A stretch of DNA of 64,000 nt. Origin: an uncultured bacterium. GTDB taxonomy: Bacteria > Bacillota > Clostridia > Lachnospirales > Lachnospiraceae. The notes below the pieces were generated by a model. The model ran no database searches and had not been told where the DNA came from. It saw nothing but the letters and a program-made list of their open reading frames with translations. The translations under genes were made by a program, and so were the position numbers. This document shows, piece after piece, positions 34,713-43,759 of this stretch; the first letter of the stretch is position 1; every line of letters starts with the position of its first letter. The stretch is taken from NCBI GenBank assembly GCA_947073545.1, contig CAMTMP010000003.1:62001-126000 (forward strand), given 5' to 3'.

Positions 34713-36125
34713 ATGAATCGAAGAATGAAACTGATCGAGAGCTATCTGCTGCTTCTCACGGATCTGGGCAGTATAGCTTTTGCCTATATCATTGCCATCC
34801 TGATACGGTACCGGAAGTTTTCCAGAGTCATGGAGCCGGAGCTGCATTTTGTGGTATGTATCGGATTTTTGCTGTTCTGCACGATTTACAGCTTCATGTT
34901 TGACTGGAACAGAGAGTTTATAAAAAGGGGTGTGCTGGTCGAATTTATAGCCGTTACCAAATTCAATGTCTTTATGGAGCTGTCCGTAATGGCCTTTCTC
35001 TTCATGCTGCAAAGGGGCGCGGACGTCTCCCGTCTTGTGATGGGGTATTTTGCCATTCTGAATATTTTTATCGTATGGCTTGTGAGGCTCGCCATGAAAA
35101 AGGCGCTGCGGGCCTGGTTCACGGCCAAGTCCAACATTGTCAAAATCATGATTATCACGAAGGACGCGGCGATGGAGAAAACCCTGTCCAAGCTGAAAGA
35201 GGCTATGGATATCAACTATGAGATCGTGGCGTTAGCCTGCGTGGACAAGGACAGGAAGGGCGAAACGGTGGACGGCATCGAAGTGAACGCGAACCGGGAA
35301 AACGTGCTCTCCATGGCGAGGCAGATGCCGCTCGACGAGGTGTTTATCAGTCTGCCGGATGAAGATATGGCCTATGTAAAGCATATCATTTACGATTTAG
35401 AATCCATGGGTGTGGCCTGCCATTACAATATAGACATCATCGAAAGACCCAGTAAGGAAGTGCGTGTGGGGAGCTTTGCGGGTTTCACGGTAGTGACTTA
35501 CTCTATCAACCATTTTGATTACAGGCGAATGGTGGTGAAGCGGGGCATAGACATTCTGGGCGGGCTGGTGGGCTGCCTGATCACGGTTGTGGCTACGCCC
35601 TTTGTGGCGGCTGCGATTAAGATGGACTCGCCGGGACCGGTGCTGTTTGCGCAGACCAGAATCGGTAAAAACGGCCGGCGTTTTAAGATTTATAAGTTTC
35701 GATCCATGTATATCGACGCGGAGGCGAGGAAGAAAGAGCTGGAAGCGCAAAACGAAATGCAGGGACTTATGTTTAAGATGGAAAATGACCCGCGCATCAC
35801 GAAGGTGGGTAAGTTTATCAGAAAGACAAGCATTGACGAGCTGCCGCAGTTTTTTAATATCGTAAAGGGAGATATGAGTCTGGTGGGCACAAGACCGCCC
35901 ACGGAGGGCGAGTTCGAGCAGTATAATTCCCACTACAGGCGAAGAATCAGTATGACGCCAGGACTCACGGGGCTTTGGCAGATCAGCGGCAGAAGTGAGA
36001 TTGTGGACTTCGACGAGGTCGTGAAACTGGATCTGGAGTATATCGACAACTGGACGCTGGGGCTGGATATCAAAATTCTGTTCCAGACAGTTTGGGTAGT
36101 GCTGACGGGGCGAGGATCGAAATAA
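34713..36125 (+). CDS. undecaprenyl-phosphate sugar phosphotransferase (WbaP/CpsE-like)
   Basis: A 470-residue polyprenol-phosphate hexose-1-phosphate transferase that begins repeat-unit synthesis by moving sugar-1-phosphate from UDP-sugar to undecaprenyl phosphate. Four hydrophobic segments lie in residues 8-125, a soluble Rossmann-like domain in 140-250, and a reentrant helix near 270-295. The catalytic domain shows DSPGPVLFAQTRIG, YKFRSMY, SIDELPQFFNIVKGDMSLVGTRPP and 'TPGLTGLWQISGR'. Length and order match the WbaP/CpsE family. The usual donor is UDP-Glc or UDP-Gal, not determinable here. Confidence 0.95.
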   Translation: MNRRMKLIESYLLLLTDLGSIAFAYIIAILIRYRKFSRVMEPELHFVVCIGFLLFCTIYSFMFDWNREFIKRGVLVEFIAVTKFNVFMELSVMAFLFMLQRGADVSRLVMGYFAILNIFIVWLVRLAMKKALRAWFTAKSNIVKIMIITKDAAMEKTLSKLKEAMDINYEIVALACVDKDRKGETVDGIEVNANRENVLSMARQMPLDEVFISLPDEDMAYVKHIIYDLESMGVACHYNIDIIERPSKEVRVGSFAGFTVVTYSINHFDYRRMVVKRGIDILGGLVGCLITVVATPFVAAAIKMDSPGPVLFAQTRIGKNGRRFKIYKFRSMYIDAEARKKELEAQNEMQGLMFKMENDPRITKVGKFIRKTSIDELPQFFNIVKGDMSLVGTRPPTEGEFEQYNSHYRRRISMTPGLTGLWQISGRSEIVDFDEVVKLDLEYIDNWTLGLDIKILFQTVWVVLTGRGSK

Positions 36126-36218
36126 GAGCATTTCCGGCAGGTCTGCGATACGGGACGGGCGGGGGATGGTTCCCCCGGGACGGATGTGCTTTGGGCGGAT
36201 GACGCAGGAGGATAACAG

Positions 36219-37277
36219 GTGCATATATGCATGATAGTGCCGAATCAGGCGGTGAAGGGCGGCATCGCTTCCGTGGTGAACGGTTACCGTGGGAGCGATT
36301 TGGAGAAGCGTTACCGTATCACCTATATTGAATCCTATCAGGACGGCAGTAAGTGGGACAAGCTGAGAAAAGCGCTTAAAGGGTATGCGGCATTTCGCAG
36401 GCTGCTTCGAAAGGACCGCCCAGATCTGGTGCATATCCACTCTTCCTTCGGGCCCAGCTTTTATCGGAAAATGCCCTTTATCCTGTGGAGCGCATCCGCA
36501 GGGATTCCGGTGGTCAATCATATACACGGGGCGGAGTTTGAAGCTTTTTACGAAAGTGCTTCTGATGCGAAGAAAAAACGGGTGCGCAGGGTATACGGTA
36601 AATGTACGAGGCTGGTGGCTTTGTCCGAGGAGTGGGCGGCGCGTCTTTCGCAGATTGTGCCCGGGGAGAGAATTGACATTTTGGAAAATTACTGCCGGAT
36701 TCCGGCGGAACCGTTCGATACGGGCAGAAATAGAAAACAAGCGCTCTTTTTGGGAGAGCTGGGAGAACGAAAAGGGTGCTTTGACATGCCGGCAATCTGG
36801 GAACAGGTGAAAAAGAAATGTCCGGACGCCGCGCTTGTGATGGCGGGGGACGGGGAGACGGCCCGCCTCAAAGAGGCGTTTTCCCAAAAGGGCTTAACAA
36901 AGGACGTGTCCTTTCCCGGCTGGGTGCGGGGGGAGGAGAAGGAGCGGCTTCTTCGTGAGAGCGGTATTTTCCTGTTTCCGAGCTACCATGAAGGGATGCC
37001 GATGGCAGTTTTGGAGGCTATGGCTTACGGCCTGGGCATTGTCACGACAACGGTAGGCGGAATCCCGCAGTTAATCGATCATAAAGGGAGCGGATTTCTG
37101 GAAACGCCCGGGGATGTGAACGCTATGGCGAAAGACGTCAGTGCGCTTATAGAGGATGAGACGCTGTGCCGCAATATGGGGGAACTGGCGAGGAGAGCGG
37201 TAGAGCAAAAATACAGTTTAGAGATTCATTTGCAGAAATTGGAAGAGACTTACAGAAAGGCATGTATGACAAAATGA
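36219..37277 (+). CDS. GT4 glycosyltransferase
   Basis: A 352-residue GT4 protein starting with GTG after [30 protein letters not shown] is the N-terminal loop, '[14 protein letters not shown]' and '[14 protein letters not shown]' follow, and the donor domain has [12 protein letters not shown] and [18 protein letters not shown]. Coming right after the priming transferase it may add the second sugar, though gene order alone does not prove this. Its stop forms an ATGA overlap with the acetyltransferase gene. Confidence 0.9.
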   Translation: MHICMIVPNQAVKGGIASVVNGYRGSDLEKRYRITYIESYQDGSKWDKLRKALKGYAAFRRLLRKDRPDLVHIHSSFGPSFYRKMPFILWSASAGIPVVNHIHGAEFEAFYESASDAKKKRVRRVYGKCTRLVALSEEWAARLSQIVPGERIDILENYCRIPAEPFDTGRNRKQALFLGELGERKGCFDMPAIWEQVKKKCPDAALVMAGDGETARLKEAFSQKGLTKDVSFPGWVRGEEKERLLRESGIFLFPSYHEGMPMAVLEAMAYGLGIVTTTVGGIPQLIDHKGSGFLETPGDVNAMAKDVSALIEDETLCRNMGELARRAVEQKYSLEIHLQKLEETYRKACMTK

Positions 37278-37807
37278 ATGTAAAGTTAAAGGCTTTAAAA
37301 AGTCTGTTTAAAATCGCTTATTGGAAGTGCCGCTACGGGTCCCGGCTCAAGATGCCATGGATACAGGGCTTTGACCGTGTCTATCTCGAACTTTCCGGAA
37401 AGGGGCATATGAGTTTTGGGGAGAAAAACGAGAACCGGGGCAAGATGCATTTTATCTGTGCGGGCGATGGCCGTTTGGAGATCGGCAATCATGTCATTTA
37501 CGCGATAGGCGGCTGCATTACTTGTATGGGGCACATCAAAATAGGTGATTACTGCAGACTTGGCAATAATGTGGTCATTGTTGACCATGACCATAATTTC
37601 AAAAATCAGGGCGAGGAGTTTCTGATCGGTGAAATTACAATCGGAGACCGTGTCTGGATTGGCGCAAACTGTACTATCTTAAAAGGCGTGCATATCGGAG
37701 ACGACTGTGTGATCGCGGCGGGAAGCGTCGTTAAAAAAGATGTGCCGCCTCATACAATCTGTTATCAGAAAAGAGAAACGGTGCATGTCCCGATTTCATC
37801 GGAGTAA
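37274..37807 (+). CDS. left-handed beta-helix acetyltransferase (sugar O-acetyltransferase)
   Basis: A 177-residue hexapeptide-repeat protein. Repeats of the I/V-G-x-x type run through '[22 protein letters not shown]', '[34 protein letters not shown]'. VDHDHNF holds the catalytic-type His of the maltose/xenobiotic acetyltransferase group. It would use acetyl-CoA to acetylate a sugar hydroxyl in the cytosol. ATG at 37274 is preferred for its 4-bp overlap with the GT4 stop; ATG at 37262 is a less likely alternative because AAAGG touches it. Confidence 0.85.
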   Translation: MNVKLKALKSLFKIAYWKCRYGSRLKMPWIQGFDRVYLELSGKGHMSFGEKNENRGKMHFICAGDGRLEIGNHVIYAIGGCITCMGHIKIGDYCRLGNNVVIVDHDHNFKNQGEEFLIGEITIGDRVWIGANCTILKGVHIGDDCVIAAGSVVKKDVPPHTICYQKRETVHVPISSE

Positions 37808-37826
37808 AAGGGGAGTTTGAGGAAAA

Positions 37827-38837
37827 GTGGATCAAATCAGCGTGATTGTCCCGGTTCACAACGGGGCGGCTTATCTGGAAGCATGTATCGACAGCATTCT
37901 GGCGCAGGACTATGAAGCGCTGGAAGTGCTTATCATAAACGACGGCTCTACGGATGACACGGCGGCGGTTTGTGAGCGGCTGCGCGGACAGCACGGCTGC
38001 CTGCGGGTGGTTACCCTGCCGGATCTGGGCGTCTCAATGGCGCGAAACCGTGGGATCGAGCAGGCGCAGGGCGACTATATTATGTTTGTGGATGCGGACG
38101 ACAGGCTGCGGCCGGGGGTATTGAAGAGTCTGCACGGACTGCTTCGGCAGACGGACAGCGATATGGCGGGCTGTGGTTTTGCCGCCTGGGGGTCGCCTGT
38201 AGAGTGGGAACGGCTGCGCACAGGGGAAAAAATGCCGGAAGAACTTGCAGGCGAGTATGCGGGGCAGACATTTGACAGTGGATGCTATTTAAAAGAGAAT
38301 ATTCTGCGGGGCAATACCCGCTGCTGGAGTAAGCTCTACAGAAGGGATCTGATCGGGCAGGTACGGTTTCGGGAGGGACTGACGATCGGTGAGGACATGT
38401 TGTTTCTTGTGGAGCTTTTGCCGCGTTTGAAAAAGGCTGTGGAGACGGCTTATCCCGGCTACGGGTATTGCCGGAATCCGGTTGGCGCCATGTGTAGACC
38501 CTTTACGCCGGACTATATGGATCAGATCTACTGCTGGGAGATGGCCCGCGAGCTGATTGTGAAGCGGGACGCGTCCCTGTCGGCACAGGCGGACGCCCAG
38601 ATTATGGTGGCGATACTGCTTACGGCGGGTAAGATCGCCATGCTATCGGGGAAAGAGCGCAGACAGGCCAAAGAGTATCTGCGGGTGTGCCACAGGAAAT
38701 TGAAGGGAATTGCCGGGGGCAGGGAATGCGATTCCTATCTGCCGGCAGGCTATGGAATTAAGGTGAGGCTGTTCGCCTGTCTGCCGAATGCTTATGTGCG
38801 ACTGTATGGGTGCCGTAAATTCTTTCGGAATGAATAG
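37827..38837 (+). CDS. GT2 glycosyltransferase
   Basis: A 336-residue GT-A protein, GTG start after TGAGGAAAA. ISVIVPVHNGAAYLEACIDS, INDGSTDDTAAV and YIMFVDADDRLRPG are the GT2 core. 'RCWSKLYRRDLIGQVRF' and 'IGEDMLFLVELLP' are the later conserved blocks of capsule GT2 enzymes. A paralogue follows 64 bp downstream. Specificity unknown. Confidence 0.9.
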   Translation: MDQISVIVPVHNGAAYLEACIDSILAQDYEALEVLIINDGSTDDTAAVCERLRGQHGCLRVVTLPDLGVSMARNRGIEQAQGDYIMFVDADDRLRPGVLKSLHGLLRQTDSDMAGCGFAAWGSPVEWERLRTGEKMPEELAGEYAGQTFDSGCYLKENILRGNTRCWSKLYRRDLIGQVRFREGLTIGEDMLFLVELLPRLKKAVETAYPGYGYCRNPVGAMCRPFTPDYMDQIYCWEMARELIVKRDASLSAQADAQIMVAILLTAGKIAMLSGKERRQAKEYLRVCHRKLKGIAGGRECDSYLPAGYGIKVRLFACLPNAYVRLYGCRKFFRNE

Positions 38838-38901
38838 CAGATGTTCACTTTGCGGGCTCAGAAAAAAGGCAGTATGAGGAACTAAGAAAGCGGGAAAGAG
38901 A

Positions 38902-39924
38902 ATGAAGAAGTTAAATCCGTTAATCAGTGTTATCGTGCCGGTGTACAATAAGGAAACGTATCTGCGGGAATGCGTGGACAGTATTCTGGAACAGACCTTC
39001 CGGCGGTTCGAGGTGATTCTGGTGGACGACGAGTCCACGGACAAAAGCGGCGCGATCTGCGATGAGTTCGGGCGGGCGGATGTGAGAGTGCGGGTAATCC
39101 ATCAAAAGAACGGCGGCCCAACGGCGGCCTGTGCGGCGGGCATGAAAGCAGCCACCGCCGGGTATTATATGTTTGTGGACAGCGACGATTATCTGGAGCC
39201 GGAGACGCTGAAACAGATGGCAGAACGTTTGGCAGGTGTGCCGGGGGAGATCGTCTGCTGTGATCATGTGGTGGAAAAGCAGCATGGGACAGAGTGGGTA
39301 AAGAGCGGTGCGACTCCCGGAATCTACGAGGGGGACAAGCTGCGGGAACAGATCAAGGCAAGGCTTATCGGGGAGGAAAAGAAAGTGATTCCCCTGTCGC
39401 GGTGCATGAAGCTGTGCGAAAAATCCCTTTTTGAGGGCAATGAAACATATTATGACTACAGACTTCGATTCGGGGATGACACGAATCTGATGTATCCGGC
39501 GCTGCTTGCGAGCAGCCGGGTGGTTATTATGAAGGACGCCTTTTTTTATCATTACCGCTATGTGGAGGGGTCACTGGTACATGCTTACGACAAGGATCTT
39601 CTCGTGGGTGTGGAGCGGCTGATGGAGGCTTTGAAGCGGACGGCGGAGGAGAAAAAGGCGCCGGACGCTATGGACGCTGTGGCCCGCGAACACTGTTATA
39701 TGCTTTTGTATGTGATGAAGAACGAGCTGCGTGCTCCCGGAAAAGATTACCGGAGGCGGATCCAGTCGATTTTCGGGGATGAGAAGATCAAAGCGATGCT
39801 GCAGAATACGCCGGTTGCGGTGACGGAGCGGTCCAACCAGCTTCTGTATATGGGCATGATGTATCCCGGAGGCGTGCTGCTTAGGGTGCTGCGGCTGATT
39901 CTGCGTGTCTATGACCGGAGGTAG
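38902..39924 (+). CDS. GT2 glycosyltransferase
   Basis: A 340-residue GT2 protein. ISVIVPVYNKETYLRECVDS, VDDESTDKSGAICDEF and YYMFVDSDDYLEPETL mark the core; the usual DDGSTD is DDESTD here. 'PLSRCMKLCEKSLFE' and 'LRFGDDTNLMYPALL' follow. It is close in layout to the GT2 just upstream, suggesting tandem duplication and divergence. GGGAAAGAGA precedes the ATG. Confidence 0.9.
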   Translation: MKKLNPLISVIVPVYNKETYLRECVDSILEQTFRRFEVILVDDESTDKSGAICDEFGRADVRVRVIHQKNGGPTAACAAGMKAATAGYYMFVDSDDYLEPETLKQMAERLAGVPGEIVCCDHVVEKQHGTEWVKSGATPGIYEGDKLREQIKARLIGEEKKVIPLSRCMKLCEKSLFEGNETYYDYRLRFGDDTNLMYPALLASSRVVIMKDAFFYHYRYVEGSLVHAYDKDLLVGVERLMEALKRTAEEKKAPDAMDAVAREHCYMLLYVMKNELRAPGKDYRRRIQSIFGDEKIKAMLQNTPVAVTERSNQLLYMGMMYPGGVLLRVLRLILRVYDRR

Positions 39925-39953
39925 CTTTCGTTAGCGGTATTGGGAGAGAGAAT

Positions 39954-40868
39954 ATGATTATTGTAAGGGTCATGGGCGGGCTGGGCAATCAATTGCAGCA
40001 GTATGCGCTGTTTAGAAAATTTCAGAGTTTGGGCGTGGAGACGAAGCTCGATTTAACGTGGTTTTCACAGAAAACGCAGGAGTCCGCGGCGGCGCCCAGA
40101 AAGTTCGCTCTCTCCGGCTTTGACGGGCTGCCATTGCCGACAGCTTCCGGGGAGGAGGTGCGGGCGCTTCTCGGGAGAGCCTATGAGGAAGAAGCGGGAT
40201 TTGCGGAAAAGATTAAGAAACGGCTTGTGCCGGGAAAGACTTCGCTGTTCGAAGAAACGCAGATGTACCACCCACAGATTTTTTCGTGGCATAACCGCTA
40301 TCTCGTCGGGTACTGGGCCTGTGAGGCGTACTATGCGGATATTCTTTACAGGCTTCGGGAGGAGATCCGCTTTCCGAAAAGCGGCGACGCCAGAAACCGG
40401 GAGACCATGGACAGTATGACGGCCCAGCCCTCGGTCAGCATCCATGTCCGAAGGGGAGATTATCTGGATGCTGCCAATGCAGCCATGTTCGGAGGCATCT
40501 GTACGGAAATATATTATGACACTTGCGTCAGATATATAAAAGAGAAATGCCCGGATGCGGTTTTCTATGTCTTTTCGGATGACGCGGATTATGTGCGGGC
40601 GCATTTTGTTGGCCCGGAGTTTCATATCGTGGACTGGAACAGGGGAGAGGACAGCTTTTATGATATGCAGTTGATGAGCTGCTGTATGCACAATATATGC
40701 GCCAACAGCACTTTCAGCTTCTGGGGGGCGCGCCTGAACGGAAATCCCGATAAGATCATGCTCCGGCCATCCATACACAAGAACAGCCAGACCTGCGTCC
40801 CGGAGCAGATGAAAAAGCTGTGGGCCGGCTGGACACTCGTCACCCCCGGGGGAAATGTTTTACTGTAA
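39954..40868 (+). CDS. GT11 alpha-1,2-fucosyltransferase-like
   Basis: A 304-residue GT11 protein of normal family length. VRVMGGLGNQLQQYALFRKF, VSIHVRRGDYLDA (H164, R166, R167, D169) and 'ICANSTFSFWGARLNG' are the three conserved blocks. It should use GDP-fucose or a similar GDP-deoxyhexose. Unlike the GT11 at 25918 it has no basic Gly-rich stretch before the second block. GGAGAGAGAAT precedes the ATG. Confidence 0.9.
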   Translation: MIIVRVMGGLGNQLQQYALFRKFQSLGVETKLDLTWFSQKTQESAAAPRKFALSGFDGLPLPTASGEEVRALLGRAYEEEAGFAEKIKKRLVPGKTSLFEETQMYHPQIFSWHNRYLVGYWACEAYYADILYRLREEIRFPKSGDARNRETMDSMTAQPSVSIHVRRGDYLDAANAAMFGGICTEIYYDTCVRYIKEKCPDAVFYVFSDDADYVRAHFVGPEFHIVDWNRGEDSFYDMQLMSCCMHNICANSTFSFWGARLNGNPDKIMLRPSIHKNSQTCVPEQMKKLWAGWTLVTPGGNVLL

Positions 40869-40883
40869 TGCTATCATAGTTTG

Positions 40884-40892
40884 TGATATACT
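40884..40892 (+). promoter_or_regulatory. candidate extended -10 promoter before the pyruvyltransferase
   Basis: TGA-TATACT at 40884-40892 is a close extended -10 match, 34 bp upstream of the preferred ATG at 40926. The -35 position (TGTAAT, 40864) is poor. The 57-bp gap is AT-rich compared with the flanking genes. Confidence 0.35.
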
Positions 40893-40925
40893 TGTCGCAT
40901 AGAAAAACTTCGAATGGGGACAAAC

Positions 40926-42116
40926 ATGGATTACAAAAACGACAAAATTGTAATGTATTTACACGGCGGCAGCGGCAATCACGGTTGTGAAGCGATTGTC
41001 AACAGCACCTGCCATATGATAGAAAACATCCCCAAGCTCCTCGTGACCAACAGTGAGAGGGAGGACCGGCATTACTCGGTGGAACCGCTCTGCGATATCC
41101 TCGAGGAGCGCAAGATCGCGGAGCATTTCTTCGCCCATGTGTGGTATTATGTCTGGCGGAAGGTGTTTCACGATCCCGAATCCTTTATGCGCTATCGGTT
41201 CCGGGAGGTGATGGGCAAACATCTGGCCCCGCTCTATCTCTCCATCGGCGGAGATATGTATTGCTACGAGCTTTCGATGAGAGAGGCAATTACTGCTAAC
41301 AGCGCGTTTCACAGGGCGGGAGCAAAGACCGTTCTCTGGGGCTGCTCTCTGGAGCCGGAGCTTTTGGAGAAGCCGGAAGTGGTGGAGGACATGAAGCGGT
41401 ACGCGCTGATTACGCCGAGAGAGTCGATCACGACGCAGGCGCTTGCGGCAGCCGGGGTGACGGAGAACGTGAAACAGTTTCCCGATCCGGCCTTTGCCTT
41501 GGAACCGGAGAAGACGAAGCTTCCTTTCGGTTTCAGCGAGGGAAATACCATCGGTATCAACATCAGTCCGATGATTTTAAAGTACGAGGAAAAAGACGGC
41601 ATTACGATCATGAATTACCGGAAACTGATCGACCATATTCTGGAGACGACGGACTGTCATATCGCGTTGATCCCCCATGTCATGTGGAAAAACAATGACG
41701 ACAGACTGACTATACATGAACTTTACGGCGTCTATCAGGGCAATGACCGTGTGGTGAAGTTCGAGGATATGTCCTGCCAGAAACTGAAATATGTCATTTC
41801 CAAATGCCGCGCTTTTATCGGGGCGAGAACCCACGCCACCATTGCGGCCTACTCGTCCATGGTGCCCACGCTTGTGGTGGGCTATTCCGTGAAGGCCAGA
41901 GGCATTGCAAAGGATCTTTTCGGAGACGCTGAGCATTATGTGCTGCCCGTGCAGACCCTTTCCAATCCGGATGAGCTGATCGGCGCCTATGAGTGGATGA
42001 TGGAAAGAGAGGGCGAAATCAGGGGAAGACTGCAGGAGATCATGCCGGAGTACTGCAAGAAGGCGGTTGAAGCGGGGGAAGAGATCCGCAGATTGTGGAA
42101 GAGCCTGCACGACTGA
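40926..42116 (+). CDS. polysaccharide pyruvyl transferase family protein
   Basis: A 396-residue protein of the CsaB/EpsO-like family that transfers a ketal-forming pyruvyl group from PEP to a sugar. MYLHGGSGNHGCEAIVNS is the N-terminal nucleotide-like loop. 'LSIGGDMYCYE', 'ITPRESITTQAL' and 'FIGARTHATIAAYSSMVPTL' are conserved blocks, the last containing the R-x-H pair. ATG at 40926 is chosen because GGGGA lies 5 bp before it; ATG at 40914 has no ribosome site. It probably pyruvylates a hexose in the repeat unit, adding negative charge. Confidence 0.88.
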   Translation: MDYKNDKIVMYLHGGSGNHGCEAIVNSTCHMIENIPKLLVTNSEREDRHYSVEPLCDILEERKIAEHFFAHVWYYVWRKVFHDPESFMRYRFREVMGKHLAPLYLSIGGDMYCYELSMREAITANSAFHRAGAKTVLWGCSLEPELLEKPEVVEDMKRYALITPRESITTQALAAAGVTENVKQFPDPAFALEPEKTKLPFGFSEGNTIGINISPMILKYEEKDGITIMNYRKLIDHILETTDCHIALIPHVMWKNNDDRLTIHELYGVYQGNDRVVKFEDMSCQKLKYVISKCRAFIGARTHATIAAYSSMVPTLVVGYSVKARGIAKDLFGDAEHYVLPVQTLSNPDELIGAYEWMMEREGEIRGRLQEIMPEYCKKAVEAGEEIRRLWKSLHD

Positions 42117-42129
42117 AAGTGGATAAATT

Positions 42130-43668
42130 ATGGGCAGAATAGAGAAAGCCGGAAAAAATATCATATTCGGATATATCAGCAATTTAGTGATCCTGCTGGT
42201 AAATTTTATCCAGAGAACGGTTTTTATCTACGTGCTTGGAAAAACGTTCTCGGGGGTAAACGAAACATACACGAATGTTTTGAGCGTCCTTTCTTTGGCG
42301 GAGCTGGGGATTGGCACGGCTTTAAACTACAGTCTCTACAAGCCGGTGGCGGAGCGTGACATCGGGAAAATCAAGGCATACATGCGCTTCTACAAGAAGG
42401 CGTATTTGACGATTGCGGGTGTGATTGCGGTTCTGGGAATCGCGATTTCCCCGTTTTTAAAATATATTCTGAAAAATCCGGGTAATCTGACCGTAAAAGA
42501 ACTGACGCTGTACTATTACCTTTTCCTGTTTAACGCGGTTATCAGTTATTTTGTCGCTTATAAATACAGTCTGTCGAATGCGGAGCAGAAAAACTACATC
42601 CAGACAAACATTACCACCCTGACCAAGATAGCGACGGCCACGGTGCAGATTACGGTTCTGCTGCTCTTCAGGAATTTCCTTTTTTATCTGCTGGCACAGT
42701 CTGTTGTGGAGTTTTTGCAGAAAATTTTCGTGACTGTCTACATGGACAGACAATACCCCTATCTGCGGGATAAAGACGTGGAGAAGCTTACGGAGGAGGA
42801 AACGCGGGTGGTGGCCGCCAAGACGAAGGCGCTGATTTGTCATAAGATCGGCGACGTGGCCAGATTACAGACGGATGTCCTTGTGATCTCCTCCTTTGTC
42901 AATGTAGATACTTCGGCCGTTGTGGGCAACTATGTCTACATCATTACTTATGTGGGAAACTTTGTGAATATTATATTTGACTCCGTGATTTCGGGTTTCG
43001 GCAATGTGGTGGCCACGGAGTCGAAGGAGAGGCAGTATTTTCTCTTTAAGGTGTACCGCTTTTTTGCCTGTTGGCTTTTCGGCTTCGGTGCGGTAGGTTT
43101 CTTCCATCTGCTCACCCCCTTTATCGGCGGGGTGTGGCTGCGGGATGAAAGCTGGACGCTGCCGTGGATTACGGTGACGCTTCTGGTGACAGACTTTTAT
43201 CTGAAAGGCGGACGCACGGTACTCCTCAACTTTAAGATTGCATCGGGGCTGTTCGAGCAGGACAGATTTCTGCCGCTGATACAGGGAGCCGTGAATCTGG
43301 TGGTTTCGATTGCGCTGGTGCTAAAGATCGGCGTGACGGGCGTCTATGTGGGGACGTTAGTTTCCGGCATATTGGCCAATCTGATCCGGCCCGGAATTGT
43401 CTACCGGGTCTGCTTTGAAAAGAAAGCGGGAGACTATTTTAAGGATTCGCTGAAATATATAGCGGTGATTCTGGCTGTGGGAGCTGTGGCCACGCCGATT
43501 CGCCGCGCGGTTATGGGTGAAGTTACGATTCTCACCTTCGCCCTGATGGTAATTTTGATTACGCTTCTTTATAATCTGGTATTTTTGGCGGTATTCCACA
43601 GGACGGAGGAATTTTCCTATCTGTGGAAGGCAGTGACCGCAAGATTTCCGGCGCTGGGGAAAGAGTGA
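42130..43668 (+). CDS. Wzx-like oligosaccharide flippase
   Basis: A 512-residue polytopic protein with about fourteen hydrophobic segments, the size and topology of MOP-superfamily Wzx/RfbX flippases. It opens AGKNIIFGYISNLVILLVNFIQRTVFI with 'GVNETYTNVLSVLSLAELGIGTAL' next, the typical Firmicute Wzx start. It would carry undecaprenyl-PP-linked repeat units to the outer face for Wzy. The gene lies 13 bp after the pyruvyltransferase gene, so the pyruvylated unit is probably its cargo. Confidence 0.9.
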   Translation: MGRIEKAGKNIIFGYISNLVILLVNFIQRTVFIYVLGKTFSGVNETYTNVLSVLSLAELGIGTALNYSLYKPVAERDIGKIKAYMRFYKKAYLTIAGVIAVLGIAISPFLKYILKNPGNLTVKELTLYYYLFLFNAVISYFVAYKYSLSNAEQKNYIQTNITTLTKIATATVQITVLLLFRNFLFYLLAQSVVEFLQKIFVTVYMDRQYPYLRDKDVEKLTEEETRVVAAKTKALICHKIGDVARLQTDVLVISSFVNVDTSAVVGNYVYIITYVGNFVNIIFDSVISGFGNVVATESKERQYFLFKVYRFFACWLFGFGAVGFFHLLTPFIGGVWLRDESWTLPWITVTLLVTDFYLKGGRTVLLNFKIASGLFEQDRFLPLIQGAVNLVVSIALVLKIGVTGVYVGTLVSGILANLIRPGIVYRVCFEKKAGDYFKDSLKYIAVILAVGAVATPIRRAVMGEVTILTFALMVILITLLYNLVFLAVFHRTEEFSYLWKAVTARFPALGKE

Positions 43669-43759
43669 GAAGTGGCAAAGGCTCACGTGGGAGAACGCCG
43701 GAAAACACGGATCCTTTGTATGATTGAGATTTCGTGAAGCGGAAACCGGGAGGCTGGTT

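Noticed and set aside
35397-36887. Open frame of 496 codons on the - strand
   Set aside because: It lies opposite the strongly supported WbaP-like and GT4 genes, matches no family I recognise and is a by-product of their codon use.
40843-40852. CCCCCGGGGG palindrome as a terminator
   Set aside because: It lies within the end of the GT11 gene, has no loop and is not followed by a T-run.
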